From: Chrysomallon squamiferum
Taxonomy: Eukaryota; Mollusca; Gastropoda; Neomphalida; Peltospiridae
Direction: 5' to 3'
DNA: 64,000 nt
Assembly (NCBI GenBank): GCA_012295275.1
Contig: CM022665.1
Coordinates: 6,635,976 to 6,699,975 of the forward strand
The position numbers and the translations under genes are program-made. Positions 29,320-42,700 of the stretch are shown one piece after another. Numbering within the stretch: position 1 is the stretch's first letter; the number at the start of each line of letters is the position of its first letter. Below the pieces are notes generated by a model. The model did not search any database, was not told the DNA's origin, and saw only the letters and a list, made by a program, of their open reading frames with translations.

Positions 29320-32300
29320 TCAGATCAGAGGTGCATTTGTCCAGTAGAGCTGATATATTTGTCTGCTCTGTCCAATTCCCATGTTTCTGAAAATACAAAG
29401 ATCAAATTTTTTAATTAAAATTTACGAATGAAAGGATTAAAGGTTTTAAATAATAACTGATCTGCTTTGGTATAAAAAAAAAATCAAGAATTATTACTAA
29501 TTTGAATTGCATTAATTAATAAAGCTGGACATCAATGTCAAATATCACTTTTCTTATTTCTTTAATAATTTAATTTTTGAAGAAAACAAAAATGTTTTGA
29601 AATTTAATGAATTTATGTTACAAACTTAAATATTTCATAACAGAAATTAGAGTAAATTTGTATTCTGACCTCCCAAGTTTACCAACTTTGATGTTGGCTA
29701 GCAGGGATTCCCTTTCTTTTTCTGTTTGGCAAGCTGCATAAGCATCAAATAAACTGCAAAATGAAAGTTTAACTTAATCAAGAAATAAATTAAAAAACAT
29801 TTATGGATATGTAATTATCATAAAACTTTACAAAACTTGTGAAATTTTATTTAAAGTCTTCTGTATTAACTAAAGGATTTATAAAATTTAGTTTTGACAT
29901 TATATGTTTCATGACAGAAAAGTAAATCTTTCAGCAGTCATATTCAGTTTAACTAATTATTTTGGTTGTTCTTTGAATTTGTATTAGATATATTTGTTAT
30001 GAAGTATACAGCAAGTGTTCTTTTATTGGCCTTGGTAAATTGTTTGCAAACAATCTGAGGAAATGGATGTAACAATAAATAATAAAAGTATTAACAAAAA
30101 CAAAGCAAAAACAAAATCTGGAAAAGCAACTAATCTACTTACTGTGTAACTGTAGGATACTGATCAATAATTGCCTTGGCTTTGTCTGCAGACATCCCAT
30201 GGAGTTGGATTAACTGCTTTCCAAACATTTCACATAGTGTCAAATTCTGAAATTAAAAAAATATATATATCATCAAAATTAGGTTTGAATAATTTGCTAA
30301 AATGAAATAACAAATAATTCCTAGAATTACAGCTATAGATCAGTTATGCTTATAAAAGGCAATTTTGTCATTCACTTAATAACATTTTATAACTATTATA
30401 CAATTATTATCATCAGGAACATCTGGTAATCATATACTGATAATATGAAGAAAAAAAACATTAATGTGTGTTACTGGTAACAATTTCAGAAGAAGTGAAA
30501 ACTCACACATACATTATATTAGAAATTACTTCTTTATTACAAAATGAAAACCAATTAATTCAATTCCATTTATCTTTTAGAATATATTAAATGTTTTATA
30601 CTATATTCAAATTACAAAAATATTACAAATTACAACAGGAAACAAATTTATTGTTTGGCATGAGATTTATGCAAGCCAAAATTAAAGCTACCTGTCCCAC
30701 AAAAAACAGGTAATTTATAAAATGTAAAAAGTGTTAATAATCTAGATAAAAAAATTGTGATTACTGCATCATTTTATTTATTGTACAGCAGAAATCTATG
30801 ATATTTTGTCAAACTAACAAATAATACCTTGCTTTTAATAGATCCTTGGTTGAAATGTTGGAATTCAACAAAGAACTGCTCATCATCTTGTAACTGACAG
30901 CTGCGTTTCATATTCTGTAACACTTCTAAACTACAAGCATGTAATCTTTTACCCTGCAGAAATAAAATATATCATTTTATTATAGATTAAAGTGTTTCTT
31001 TGGTAATATTGGGAAAAAAAAAAGAAAAAAAAAAAAAACCCTTTATATACATTTTATACATTTATTTCCAAATTTTTATAATAAGTAAGGTATAATAATA
31101 TAATATAGGTTGAGCATCCTGTATCCAAAATCTGAAACTTTTTCCAAGCAGCCGAAATATCAATATCTTATAGCTTTTAGACTGTTTGCATATACAAACT
31201 TTATTTTTTCTGTAAAATTACAAAAAATATTTTAGGCTATCAATAGAAGTCCTATATAAAATATAAATGGAATTCATATTTAGACAAGATCCTATTCTCA
31301 GGCTACTAATTTATAATTCCAAAATCCAAACAATTCTGAAGTTCAGGCCCCGGGCAGTCTCTATATTGGATTCTCAACTCTAATACTTTTACAAAATATT
31401 TGAATATACCTCTTGTTTTCCTGAGCTCTTTTATCTATCGTTCAGTTATTAACTACAAACTTTATACCAGCTTTAAAAAAACATGAGCTATATGTAACAC
31501 GTACCCTATAATAGCTCTGAAGATATCGAGTGAAAATAGTTAAGTAAGTGACAGTTTCCTTGACATCACCAGTTTTCTTTATTTGGAAGCCATCTATAAC
31601 CTAATTAAAAAATAATAATAATAATAATCAAAAATTGTTTTTGTATCTATAAAATGGTAGTTAAGGAAATACCCTAAAATTCGTATACATTTATGTAGGT
31701 ACCACGTACTGCAAGACTTATTTTAAGTAAAAAAATTGTGCTGTGTACTAGTACAATATATTCTGAAGTATTTTTGTTGTGTTCAAATTTTAGTATTCTA
31801 GCTTTAATCAGTAAAAATAAATGATACACAATTATCTGACAAACCTGTGTATTTGTAATAGCTTGTTTCAGTTTGTCTTCAGATATGCTGAAATGCTGCA
31901 TTGACTTACATTCCTCTATTAAATATATAGCATTTCTCACACCACAACGCTTCAGTCGAAACTAAACAAAAAATTAAAAGACAAATGTTAAGTTATCATA
32001 TTTATTTGAATTATAACGTAATACAAAACTTTTTTTTTTTTGTATCATTCTTTAAGCTACACTGAAAATACTACCCTAAGGAGACTAAGTGGGTTTTTTT
32101 CAATAAGGATGTGAGAAGATGGTTCTGATCCAGTAATCCCTCCTTCACAAAAACTCAAATTAAAAACCAAACTTCTCAGGAATTTGTAATAACTGAGTAT
32201 GAAAAGCTCTTCCACTTAATTTTGTTTTTTTTAATTAAAAAGAAAAAACAACAACAAATTTGACAAAAATTCATCTAAAATATGAAACATTGGAAAACAT

Positions 32301-35300
32301 TTTACCTTCTGTTCTCTGAATCTGCCATCAATGGTACTGCTAACAAGATCGTCCATTGTCTTCCTTTCAATGACATAATCCAGAACCAGTTCTCTTCCTT
32401 GTGGCTTGATTATCTGACCTAACACAAAAAACACATCTATGACAATACAAGGTGTAAATAATATATTGTAATTTCCAATTCATTAACAACAGTAACTCTA
32501 GTGCATTAGAGTAAATATCAAAACTAGTAACATAAAAAACATTAAATTAACAATATGAACTTTAATTCTGAAGAGTAGTTAGAAAAATGGTTGTAAAAAT
32601 CCTGTATCATGTAGCTGATTAGGTAATGAATATTTATTTTTTCATAAATATGTTTTTACCTGGTACATTCTGTGATTTCTCTCGTGCAATCCACAGCATA
32701 TCCCCAACATGAAGAGGTCGCAAGTCACACTGTACACCATTCCTTATTAGATCAGGAAGAAGGGTTTTACTATTGTTACCACTAGAAGACAAAAATTGTT
32801 GTGTGAATGTTAATGTTTAAGACATTCAAGAATATTTTGTTTTTATATCTACTTCTACATTATTTTATGCAGAGACAAAGAATCATGAAGAAGCACTCAT
32901 TGTTTTGTAAGATACTATTTGAATTGATATGTTTTTAATCCTGATTACAGCAATCTTTGTTTACATTATTTATGTTTAACCTGTATAAATTGAAAAAATA
33001 ATAATAATAAAAGAAGAAAAGTTCTGTTTAGTAAAATTTTGGTGTTTCAGATAATGACAACAAAATTTTTTAAAATATTAAAAATCTCTAAACATTTATC
33101 ATATACAATTAATAAAATTAACAAAGTATGGTATATATTCAGGAATGTTTAACATGAATCAATAAGGGTAACCTTCCTCACTTTAAATTTTAATTTTATT
33201 CTATCCTGTTATCTAAAGGACTTTAAAAGATCCAAACCTTCCATAAAATTCCCTGTTATCAACACACAATATGATATCAAAAGAATCTGGTAAAAATGTA
33301 AAGTCTGATGGAGGCAAGCCACTTGTTGATGCAGTTGATAAAATACATGAAGCAGCAGATCTTTGTGTAGCCAAATCTTGAGCATTTTCATTGAGAACCA
33401 AGCCTTGAGAATTTGACTTCAATGTCATGCTTTCATCACCACCAATTTTAACTGATGAAATCAGATGAGCTGTTTTTAAATTTGGTTCTGTGAGTTTTTC
33501 CTTCAGTGAAGATTCCACAAGAGATGAAACTGCAGCAGTATTTCTGTTAGTGTTTGTGTTTCTTTGTTTCTTTGGTTTCGTTTTAATAGGTTGATCTGAA
33601 ACCTCTGAAAATAAAACAGTTATGTGTTGACACATTATTTAACATTATAATACTGTTTACTGAACCTGCTCCAATTCATAAACAGAAAATGTTAAAGATT
33701 TTATATCAAAACGTATTTTTATACATACTATTAAACAGAAAATTTCTGTGTGCTTTTGGAATTCATTCATATCAATGATTTCAACCAATGCAGTTATACA
33801 TAGCATGAGGAGCAAATGCTGGTTTGATCATAAACAATATTACGTTTCTGAAAATTTAAATTCTACAGGTCAGTTGTAAAGGTCTCTGATTACCTTTAGT
33901 TAACTGTTGTTCCTTTAGTGGTTCTTTTACAATAGGTGGAAATGCAACATCATCAGCATCAGCATCACACAGATAAGCATACACATCATCACCTAAGGGT
34001 CTGAATTAAATATTAAATACAATTTTAAAAGGAGTAAGGAGTAAATTTAAAAATACCTTTAAAACTAAATCTTTTTATGTTTAATGAAAAAAAGGTTATT
34101 AAAAATGTTTGCTAGACTTAATTAATGCAGAAAATGAGTACATTATTTCTAATTATCTTTATGAACAGATCACTGATATAAATATTTAATCTCACCTGCT
34201 AATGTCTAGCTTGTATGTTTTGCCTGATTTCAAAAGTTCTTGATAATTACACTTGACAAGAAAGCAAATGCCATGATTGTCTAAAATAAAAGTGAAATGC
34301 TTGCTACAACAGTCAAAATTCCTTTTGTTATTGAAACAATAAATTTGTATAAAGTGTATGTATAACAGTATTTTAGTTTTTTCACTGACAACACTATTTG
34401 AATTTGTCAAATAATATTCACTAAAAGTGTGGTTTTTGCATGTGTGTGAACGCACGAGTGAATCTGAGTACAAGCATGCTTATGTACATGCATAAAAAAA
34501 TTGTATTTATATTTAACACTAGATGATTAACAACAAAACTAATAATAAAAAAATATATAATATATTACTAAGAATTGTACAACCTGTATGTATTTAATGG
34601 TCTCAAATGAAAAATTAAAAAATACTTCATTGAAAAATATACATAGCTGTTCCATAACAATTTTACGATTAAAGTTTCAATGTATAGAATGCAGTGTAAA
34701 ATAAATAAAACTGTTGTGGAACTGAAAATATTCAGTCTGTAGATTGCATAGTTTGTATTATGTATCAAGTTTGAAGATCAAATATTATTAACCATCCAGT
34801 GAAACAGCTGCTTCTTCCTTATTTACCACAAGTTTATCATCAGAAGTAACAAACCAATAATGAATTCTGGAATAAAAATAAAATGTCAGATAATGTGTTA
34901 TGAAAGAAAATGAAATTAATAATTATAATAATAACAAATAGTTTTAGGATTATAGAGATTAATTGGTACTTTCTAAAATAAGTTCCAATGATTGCATCAT
35001 GCCTCATTTAACTATGTTATAAATATTAAAAAGTTTTTTTACATTATATTCTTTTTTATTATTATTATTTTTTTTTTTCATTATATTTACTGATGTCTGT
35101 AACAAAATCTTGACCTTTCAGATTGTCCAAATGAATTTTCTGAGGACAATGTGCAGGTATTTTCACTGTTGTTATTTTTGACACTTTCATCACTTTTTGA
35201 TTTATCAGATGAATCAGCAGACTGTGCTGAAATGTTGTTGGTTATTGAACCAGTTGTTTGTAACCTCTGAGCCAGTTCTATACCAGACTGAGTCAAACTA

Positions 35301-38300
35301 TACCTTTGATAAAAAAAAAAATAATAAAAAAAACAATAAAAGGTGTCAAGAAATTTAATATTACTATTACAAATGTACCTTTCAAAAATTAGTTAAAATT
35401 AAATGCAAGTTAAACTTTAGTGATTATATATGTTAAAAACATTTATGTGCATACTGCATATAAAATTAATACATACCTGGCCGGACTGCTATTCTTGGTG
35501 ACCAAACCTCTTTTAACCAAGGTTCCCATTGATGACCAGGAGGTATAGTAACAATCAGGATCACACTAAAACAATAAAATATAAATAATAATTTAAAAAC
35601 AGTAATATTTATTTGGGATATATAAAGAGGTCTATTAAAACAAGTTTAGCAGTATGGTTCTTCAGCAACTTTTAATTAAAAACAATAAAATATAACTGGA
35701 CAGTGGTAAAGGGATATACATAAAAATTAGACAAAGCTTAAAAAGAACATAGCATAAAAATACAACAGTTGGTAAATTAATATAACATAAACATCTGACT
35801 ACTAGTAAAATAATAAAATATAAAAACTAAACATTTGAAAATGTACATAACATGGTAAATAGAAACAGGTCAAGGAAGGACATTTTATTTATATTATTCT
35901 ATGAATATACAGTATGAATTTTTTATTATGTGCCATTTATCAAGCAGGATGCTGCACACCACAGCCTTTGGTACACCAATTGTGGAGCAAAGGCTGTAAT
36001 GAAAAAAGTTTAATGGGTTCACCAAGAGCAATCGATCTAATGACCTACTGCACCTCGAGCAGACACCCTACCACTAAGCTCCTTGAAACAGATCAACACA
36101 GGCCTGTACAAACTGCACACATTTTTTTATTTGACATAACCAGTTTACAGTTTGTGCAAGATTTACTGAATGATTAGTACCAGTAGTATATCACAAATTT
36201 TTATCACAAGTACAAACATGAGTCTTTTCCCCAAACCAATGCTTTTTGTTTTTGTAGCACTTAACATAATTTGTCATGTTTGTATAAATATCTTACAAAA
36301 GTAGGTGCATTGATTTTTAGAAGCAGAATTTAACCAATCAAAAATGGCAATATATTCTAATTAGCAAATGTCATTCAGTGAAATTTGACAAATTAGAGAA
36401 GAGATGTTTTTTTTTAATTTCTTAAACTTTTGTATACATACACTTTTTACTCACCATTGCTGCTCTCATGTTTCTCAAAATTAAATGTTTTTTTTTTTTT
36501 TTAAATTATAAACAAAAAAACAACATTTTATGCAAAATATTTTGGCATGACCTCTTTTCAGATTACACAAATATTTAATCTGATAAATAGAATAAATATA
36601 GAATGTAGGGAAATAGATAATTTACTGCTGTGAAGGATTTATCAGCAAATGGTTCAGCAGCTTGAATTATTTCTGTACGAGTCATAAAGTCACATAAGCT
36701 GTCTGAATTCTGAAAGAGAAAAGAAATTACAAATTGTAAAGAAACATTACAAAAATATATAAAAAATGTGAAAAATTACCTACCTATATAATTAAGTGAA
36801 CATATTCAAATATGTAGACAAACATTTATTTATTGCAATAACCATATCATTGAATTTAACACTAGTAAAACAAAAGTATATACTGTCATTAACACAGCTA
36901 TAAAAAAGCAAACAGATCTTCCATCTTCAAACATACTAGCAATTTTTAGAATTACATACATTATTAGTCTATGTTGATTTTACTTTTGTACATTTTTACT
37001 CCTTTTTAAAATATTAAAATATCTCGCAAGTTATTACCTGTGTATTTCTGTAAAGTGCCAGCAAAATAGCATATGCTCCTGATCTGTAAGCAGGAATGTA
37101 CTGCCTGTTTCCCGAACATTTCTGTCGCTTCTGTATGAAAAAATAATTAAAATTCAACTTAAGATCATTAATAACTAAAGTCATCTAGTAAAGCATTCTG
37201 TTCTTCGTATGAACAGCTAATTACTGGTTAAAGATCATCAGATTTAGTCATAAAATAATAAGCAATGAATTTCAAGAAAGAAAAAAGAACAGTTCCAAAG
37301 ATGGTTATTATATGTGACATATATGATTTGTCTAATATCTGTAATTAAAATTATTTTATTATCATTTTATATGTCAGTGGTTATTGTTAACATTTAAGAA
37401 TTAATTAATTTCATTAAAATGTGGAAATACACACTGAGGATTTTTTAAAAAGTAAATATATACACAAAGTGACAGAAAAAAACAGACAAGATATATATAT
37501 TTATTTATCTACATTTATGTTATTACCGTTTTTGGCACTTTTTTTGCTTCGTCATCTGATTCATCACTTATGACTTCTGAGATATTATGAGCAGCAGAGG
37601 CAGTTTTTCTAGATGAGATTATTTTGTCCAACACAGAACTAGTTTTACTACAAGGAATAACTGATTCAGTGATGGTAGGGGTGCTCATAACAGGGGCTGT
37701 GGTCCCTAAAAAAAAAAACATTGACCTAATATTTACTTTAATTAGAAAGCTAAATATAGAAATGACATTATATGGGATAACAAATGGCTTTTTATACAAA
37801 CACATACATACACACTTTGGTACATACTTATACATTAATTAAAAAGAAATTTTTGGTGGCAGGAACAATGACAGGATCCTTACATCCAACAGCAGATTCA
37901 AACATATGCAACAGTCAATTGGTCTTAAAAATTTATTCACGAAGCACATGAAGTTAACAATGATTTGAGGAGTCTTACATTACACACTTCAACACCTTCC
38001 TGGTGATCATCACAGAAGTCTAAGTCAGTCTTCCAAAATCTTACCATGTGTTTCCAGGTGTTTAGCAAGGCGATCATCCAACATTTTGCAAAGTTTGTCT
38101 CCTGTGAAAACAATATTATTTTCAATCTTAGTAAAATATTCATATAACAGATTTATTTTATTTTAAAAAGAATGATAAATGACTGCTTTTTCCTGTTAAA
38201 TTAATGTTTTCTTCAATATGGCTTCATCCCCAACTTTGACCCAAAAGATAACATCAAATGAAATTTCAACAAGAACATTTTTGAAGTTTTTAATGGAGGA

Positions 38301-38873
38301 GAAGAGCAAGACAAATATTTTACTAATACTTTATAACAATGCTAACCAAAATTCTGTAGAATACTGCAGTCTTTACCACATGTTAGGGGTAGAGGAAACT
38401 TCTTCAAACTGCTCAGAGCCTAATAAAAAAGGAAAATTGTAGATAATAAACAATAATTTAATTGTTTGTTGTTGTTGTTTTTTCTATTAAAACACTTCGT
38501 GATATGATATAAATAATAATAAAATAGACCTAAAATAATTATTAAAAATGTTATTTCAAATAATAATTAACATGTAATATTTATACACATTTATTGTGGG
38601 TTCAAAATATGTACAAAAGCAAATTATTTTCAAAATTTCTCAGCATCCAAGTACTGCAATATCATATTACTACAGTAAACTTTATTTTCTATACAAAATA
38701 TCAAAATTAATTTTTGTGAAATTGGTAATAATTACTTTACTAAATGTATACTGAGTCTTCCAGCCATTTTCTTCAGCTTCTTGCTTCCATTCTCTCAACC
38801 ATTGTATAAACAATGGATTTGGACATTTTGGTTTTGGCTTTTTACGTTTGCCTTTAAGTTTAAGTGGTTCCAT
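29320..38873 (-). CDS. MUS81: crossover junction (structure-specific) endonuclease MUS81
   Basis: Twenty coding exons in reading order: 38736-38873, 38347-38419, 38045-38101, 37527-37705, 37038-37130, 36626-36709, 35477-35565, 35091-35303, 34793-34866, 34196-34280, 33894-34000, 33238-33604, 32660-32781, 32306-32418, 31845-31961, 31505-31600, 30828-30953, 30143-30246, 29670-29753 and 29320-29386. All phases agree, giving about 795 residues (human 551). MUS81 with EME1 cuts branched DNA such as stalled forks and nicked Holliday junctions. Visible: N-terminal helix-hairpin-helix ([14 protein letters not shown] to [12 protein letters not shown]), winged helix ([14 protein letters not shown] to [13 protein letters not shown]), XPF-type nuclease from ILCVDNRE with the catalytic VIERKTMDD near residues 576-584 and [11 protein letters not shown], then tandem HhH and the end [11 protein letters not shown] roughly 220-residue Ser-rich insert lies between winged helix and nuclease. 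Exon 8 could instead end at 35115. Confidence 0.95.
31108..31380. mobile_element. short inverted-repeat DNA element (pogo/Tigger-type MITE candidate)
   Basis: The left end reads GGTTGAGCATCCTGTATCC and the right end, reverse-complemented, GAGTTGAGAATCCAATAT. Both are flanked by TA, as expected for a TA target-site duplication. Inner subterminal parts also pair: CCAAAATCTGAAA on the left, TTCCAAAATCCAAA on the right. The total length of 273 bp leaves no room for a transposase. From memory, the ends resemble the GTTGAGTATCC termini of a vertebrate Tigger-group repeat. It sits in the MUS81 intron between exons 16 and 17. Confidence 0.6.
35920..36081 (-). mobile_element. tRNA-derived SINE with Meta-type central domain (mollusc-like)
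   Basis: On the minus strand the head reads GCTTAGTGGTAGGGTGTCTG (box A-like, 36079 downward), with a box B-like GATCGATTGC at about 36038-36029. Next come GGTGAACCCATT and AAAGGCTGTGGTGTGC, ATCCTGCTTG and GGCACATAATAA. The order matches the tRNA head and central domain of SINEs that I know to be abundant in molluscs. It has many substitutions and is an old copy. It lies in the MUS81 intron between exons 6 and 7 (35566-36625); on the plus strand it makes a spurious open frame. Confidence 0.8.
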
Positions 38874-39749
38874 GAAAACATTAAGTATTCTGAAATTAAT
38901 GGAAACAAATTAATAATATAGATGTTAAAATTTCAAAATGGGTGGATTTGTTTAGATCTGTAGTCCTGTTATCAATTAAACTATTTTAAACACAATAATC
39001 AAACAAAATCAAGATATGTGCTATGGAACTCGGACACTTAACAGGTAAACTGGAAAGTGAATGTTTATATATATATATATATTTAACACACTCTTCACAT
39101 TTTTCATTTAGTAATACATCATGTATATGATCAAAAATCACAGAGAATCTAAGGGAATTCTGCTACCATGTCATTCTTTTTTTTTAATTATAATTTGCTG
39201 CAAGTGCAAGGGATCTAATAGATCACAGATGCATTTCTCATGGACAGGAAAGTATCGCTATAACCTCTGATAAATCAGTGACTGCTACAGCCCGCCATTT
39301 AACCTGGTCAATCAATTCAAACAATTCAAATAACTTTAAAAGCATTTGGAATTACAACCGTATTTCGCTTGTACATTGTAATTAACATACCCACTACATG
39401 TAGTCAATTTCGAGCACTGCTTTCCTGATTTTTAATTTTCCGAGAGGACTCAGAGCAAGTTTAAACATTTTGTTTTTCTTATTTCGAAACGTCACTTTGT
39501 CATTGTAGTATTTTATTGTTGACGACGTGTCTTATTTTGGAACAGATAACTGTTTATCTGAACATTTTAAGATGCAATGAAAAACACTATAAACAGTTAA
39601 ATGCATAAATCATGTTAAAAACCACTTTATGGTGGAAAATTAGAAAGTAAAATAAAATTAAGAAATCCGCCAGGTGACGTCTCGTAAAGGAGAGCAAACA
39701 GGGGCACATCACTCATAAATATTTGTGTATTGGCAACTCGGATGTTGAA
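38874..39749. promoter_or_regulatory. divergent promoter region between MUS81 and TTC8
   Basis: The start codons are 876 bp apart and face away. CRE/ATF-like ACGT words cluster near the TTC8 side: TGACGACGTG near 39520-39529, CGTCA at 39490-39494 and TGACGTCT at 39675-39682. On the MUS81 side an acceptor TTTCAG lies about 18 bases before its ATG, and a good donor GGTATGT (minus strand) sits at 39391-39385, suggesting a non-coding first exon upstream of about 39391. A GGCAAC word, half of an RFX X-box, lies 12 bases before the TTC8 ATG. Confidence 0.55.
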
Positions 39750-42700
39750 ATGGATCAACTTTTTCTTGCATTCAGTTACTTCAGACGACGTAAATATCAG
39801 AAATGTCTGGATATTTGTACAACTATATTAGAGAAGAATCCATACGATCAGGTATACTGTAAAGTATCACTCTTCAGTGTGCTATATTTTCATAAATTAT
39901 TATTATTTTATTATTTGTCAACTTCGATTATTCATTTTCGTCAGAATGATTATATAAATATCCATTGCCGTTTAAAATGATAAAGAAAAATAGCTCCGAA
40001 TACTTATGCATTATAATTAAATGATCTGTTTGATTAATTAATTGTAGCTTGTTCATTTTACTTCAGAAATCTGAGAAAAGTACTAAAAAATCAAACGTAT
40101 TGAAATAATATATATAATATTATAAATATATTATATATCATGTAAAAATATGTAAATAAAATAACATTTCTGTCATATTCTGGATTGCTTTAATTAAACA
40201 CGAAAACATAGCCATTAACCCCAGAAACAGAAATGGATGTTTAAATGAAAAAACATTTTTAGCACAAATAAACAAATAAAAATCACACTTTGTAGTGCCA
40301 ATAAACAAATACAAACTTGCACTTTTAAGTGCCATCAAATATTCACGAAAGTTTTTAGTCAATTCTGCCTTTTGAAGAAATATTCACGAATTGCTGCTTT
40401 TTCAGTCTGGTGGAAACACCGTGTTTGTGTATGCAGTGGTCTCTGTCAAAACCAGATTCACTTTGGACCAGTGACATATGCTGTTTTAGAGTGCCAGTTT
40501 ATAAAGATTAAAATAACACAAAATTGGAATATATTTTAATATAAATGGTAGAGTTAAATGTTTCTCAAGTGTCAGCAGAGAAATAGTCTGTCTGATGACT
40601 GAATTATTTTTCTTCATATTTCTCTTCAAAGCAAACTTCTTTCTCATGGCCTCCATGTTTAACATTGGTTGCAAAAGACTGATTTTGGTAGTAGCAGCAA
40701 AATATTTAATTTGTTTTATCACTTTTAAGAACATCAGTGTATGAAAGTTCAGAACATGTCCAAAAGTTTGTGTATATCTTCAAACCATTCATGTAACTGC
40801 ATATAGTAATTACAAGATTCATTGTTTATAACCAGTATCTGAAGCAGACAGCATCTGGATTTGTTCATAATAGATTAATAGATTTATATATATATATAAT
40901 TTTTAATCACATTTAAATTTGATCTGTAATTAATACTCTTGTTTTGGTGATCTTAGGAAATAACCAGATACAGATGCACAGTGTACTTTGAATCAAATGA
41001 TTGTGTATTTTTTTCCTGTATCTTTGGTTGGCAGGGTCTGTATAGAAATTAACTTTTGAATTTTGAATTACATACTTAGAAATATATCTATAAAAACCAC
41101 AAAAAACAAACAGACTGATTAACACATTCATTTTATTTTATTATCTAAAAGTTGTGTTAAGTTTTAACTTAAGTGCAAAAGTTTGTACATGGAGTACATA
41201 TATGTTATTCACATTGTTGTGTGTGTGGTTTTTCTATGCAAATAACTAAATTAAAGGAAAATGTTTTACAGGCAGCATGGGCACTAAAGACAATGGCTTT
41301 GACAGGTCAGGTCTACATTGATGAAGTAGATGTTGATGAAGAAGGAATTGCTGAAATGGTAATGGATGACAATGCCATTGCTAATGTGGCACGTCCAGGA
41401 ACTTCTTTAAGAAATATCAAACCAGGGACAGCTCAAGGAGCAGCAAGTCAAGGTGTTAGGTAAATAGTTAAATATTTTATTTGTTCATATCTAAATCTTC
41501 ATACTGGTTATAACTGACACTTCATTTACAAATTTCATACATATAAAGAATATTGCTCTTAACTGAATCTTCACACTGCTCATACCAAAAATCTATATTA
41601 CAGTAAATTATTTTTAATTTATTTATTGAATTATGGCAATTAATAATTAAATCATAATGATACCATTAAACACCTATATAAAAATGTTCATTAATTATGG
41701 TAACTTTTATCATATTTAATCATTATAAGATAAAACCTCTGCTGAATGTAATGTGAATATGACATTGCTAAACTGGATTTTAGAAGTGTATGTGATAATA
41801 CTTTTTTTTATTTTTTTTTATTTTATATATATGTCAGTGTGTGAGTATGACAACTTCATGCATTTATTTTATTTTTTATTTTTGTTTTTAAATGCGTACA
41901 TAATAAGAATTTTTTTTATAACAAATCTGCACAATTATTACATGTGTTTTTTTTTTTTAACTTTTGTTATAGACCAGTATCACAGTCAGGTCGGCCATTG
42001 AGTGGTTTTGTGAGACCAGGAAGCCAGGCAGGAAGACCAGGTACTATGGAACAAGCTATTAAAACTCCACGAACTGCCCACACAGCACGACCTGTTACCA
42101 GTGCATCAGGCAGATTTGTTAGACTTGGAACTGTAAGTGAATATTTATAAAACAAAATTAATATTACTTTTAAAAAGAAATCACCACAGTAATTAGAAAA
42201 ACAAACATTAGCATTGAACATCAAAATTATAAAGTGTCATTTTAAAATGTACACAGAAAATTATGCACGTAATGAAAAGGAAGTTAAATTCTTTGAAATA
42301 TAGTGTTCTTTAATTTTGATTTTTTTAAAATAAAGATAACAAACAATTATATTCAGTTAGAATAGCAGTGTTCAGTTAACTTTAATATGTATCATGTTTT
42401 TATATATTATTCATTAAAAATTTTATATCTGTGTCATCAAAGAAATATAACATTTTCATATTGTTTTCATGCTTCAGGACCTCCTTTACCAAGACTTTTA
42501 TAAGTTTTAATTTACAGTCCAAACAGATAATTAGATTCTATCTTTTACTGGACATCTCAAAATATTAATTACAATAAACACAACAGTGCTTGAAAAAAAA
42601 AAAAAAAAAACATTACATATTATGTGAATATTTTATAAATTCCTTAAGAGCTGCTCCTTTCAAATTATACTGAATTTTAATTATACTTTCAGGCATCCAT

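Noticed and set aside
35914-36177. 87-codon open frame with Cys and His, plus strand
   Set aside because: It is the antisense of the Meta-type SINE.
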